Assembly: GCA_002482565.1 (NCBI GenBank)
Contig: DLGG01000038.1
Location: 4,142-68,141 of the forward strand
Origin: Solidesulfovibrio magneticus
Lineage (GTDB): Bacteria; Desulfobacterota; Desulfovibrionia; Desulfovibrionales; Desulfovibrionaceae
Length of the DNA stretch: 64,000 nt
Direction: 5' to 3'
The stretch's first letter is position 1. Each line of letters begins with the position of its first letter. The translations under genes were made by a program, and so were the position numbers. This document shows, one piece after another, positions 63,262 through 64,000 of the stretch. The notes under the pieces are model-generated. The model saw only the letters and a list, made by a program, of their open reading frames with translations, was not told the origin of the DNA and did no database searches.

Positions 63262-63976
63262 GCCGTTGCTCGCGTTGGAAAAGATTACTTTCGCCTATCC
63301 CGCCGCCGATCCGGTGCTGGACGCCCTGGACTTCACCTTTTCCCCGGGGCAGCGCATCGGCCTTTTTGGTCCCAACGGCTCGGGCAAGACGACCTTGCTC
63401 CACGTCATGATGGGCCTGGCCCGGCCCCAAAGCGGCGTCGTGCGCTACAAGGGCCGCGAAGCCCAAACCGAGCGCGATTTTCGGGAAGTGCGCCTGGGCA
63501 TCGGCATGTTGCTGCAAAACGCCGACGACCAGATCATCTATCCCACCGTCCTGGACGACGTGGCCTTCGGGCCGCTGAACCGCGGCCTGGCCCCGGACGC
63601 CGCCCGGGAGCTGGCCGAGCGGACCCTTACGCTTCTTGGCCTGGACGGCTTTGCCGATCGCCTGGCCCACAGGCTCTCCGGCGGCGAGAAAAAGCTCGTG
63701 TCCCTGGCCGGAGTGCTGGCCATGGAGCCCGAGGCGCTGCTTTTAGACGAACCCACCGGCGGCCTTGATCCCGAAACCCGGGAGCGGTTGGTCGCCATTC
63801 TCGGCCAACTGGCCAAACCCATGATCATCATCTCCCACGACTGGGATTTCCTGGCTCACGTCACCGACACCTACTATTCCATCGAGCAAGGCCGGCTCGT
63901 CCGCGATCCCGACTTCGTGCTCCACCGCCACGTCCACGGCCACCCCCTGGGTGACCGGCATCACCATCATCATTGA
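63254..63976 (+). CDS. ECF transporter ATP-binding protein CbiO/NikO
   Basis: 240 residues. Walker A GPNGSGKT near 39-46, Q-loop LLQNADDQIIYPTV near 85-98 (ECF-type), signature LSGGEKKLV near 135-143, Walker B LLLDEPTGG near 155-163 and the switch His in IISHDWDF. The last 19 residues are strikingly His-rich (nine His, ending in a run of five), a likely metal-binding tail. Completes the transporter. It ends 24 nt before the window edge. Confidence 0.93.
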   Translation: MPEPLLALEKITFAYPAADPVLDALDFTFSPGQRIGLFGPNGSGKTTLLHVMMGLARPQSGVVRYKGREAQTERDFREVRLGIGMLLQNADDQIIYPTVLDDVAFGPLNRGLAPDAARELAERTLTLLGLDGFADRLAHRLSGGEKKLVSLAGVLAMEPEALLLDEPTGGLDPETRERLVAILGQLAKPMIIISHDWDFLAHVTDTYYSIEQGRLVRDPDFVLHRHVHGHPLGDRHHHHH

Positions 63977-64000
63977 CAGAAGAGGAAGATGCCTCCGGCG

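Overview
The window looks like a chromosomal segment of a GC-rich deltaproteobacterial sulfate reducer of the Desulfovibrio/Solidesulfovibrio type. The evidence is the combination of two tungsten/molybdopterin aldehyde:ferredoxin oxidoreductases, a Ccm cytochrome c maturation cluster whose CcmE carries Cys-x3-Tyr in place of the usual heme-binding His and which lacks CcmG/CcmH, two complete branched-chain-amino-acid-type (Liv) ABC transporters, and a Nik/Cbi-type metal uptake operon. The species assignment is inference. The window is almost entirely coding, with most genes in tight co-directional operons. One short stretch (about 25241-26513) is strikingly AT-rich and looks imported.

Layout. 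1-3.7 kb: end of glgB, pdxA and an alginate-lyase-family gene (+), ending at a hairpin shared with convergent pgi. 3.8-7.9 kb: pgi, then an AorAB-like pair (4x[4Fe-4S] subunit plus catalytic AOR) on the minus strand. 8.0 kb: tRNA-Ala(CGC) with promoter and terminator. 8.2-10.6 kb: an SDR, and divergently a kinase-fold protein with a universal stress protein. 10.8-14.5 kb: a MoxR ATPase / VWA-like / unknown operon and a HicAB toxin-antitoxin pair. 14.5-25.2 kb: a long minus-strand unit, gabT-like aminotransferase, livJ-H-M-G-F, a second AOR and a CBS-ACT protein, preceded by a sigma54-type promoter, repeated TGAATCA sites and a PAS/AAA+ sigma54 activator. 25.5-30.7 kb: the AT-rich two-TM protein, then a four-gene overlapping cassette (C39-like peptidase, RimK-like ATP-grasp ligase, GCS2-like ligase, N-formylglutamate amidohydrolase family). 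30.8-33.7 kb: fliM, an outer-membrane barrel and a methyltransferase.

33.7-38.2 kb (+): proA, nadD, an AlgX/AlgJ-like SGNH protein and a CNNM-type CBS membrane protein. 38.2-43.5 kb: ccmE-F-A-B-C-D plus a TPR protein. 43.6-48.3 kb: second Liv transporter, followed after 28 nt by guaB-guaA-tatB-hisB-lipoprotein-hisA-HMA protein and a secreted nuclease. 54.9-57 kb: yajC-secD with no secF after it. 57-60 kb: S9 peptidase and a putative outer-membrane protein. 60.3-64 kb: a nickel (or cobalt) ECF transporter nikK-M-L-Q-O.

How genes may work together: the most striking unit is the sigma54-controlled gabT-liv-AOR operon. A Liv transporter would import an amino acid, a class III omega-aminotransferase would turn it into a semialdehyde, and the AOR would oxidise that aldehyde while reducing ferredoxin. 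The second candidate system is the peptidase/ATP-grasp/GCS2/amidohydrolase cassette, which has the parts to make and trim a small amide-linked metabolite or peptide. Both functional readings are inference from family membership and gene order.
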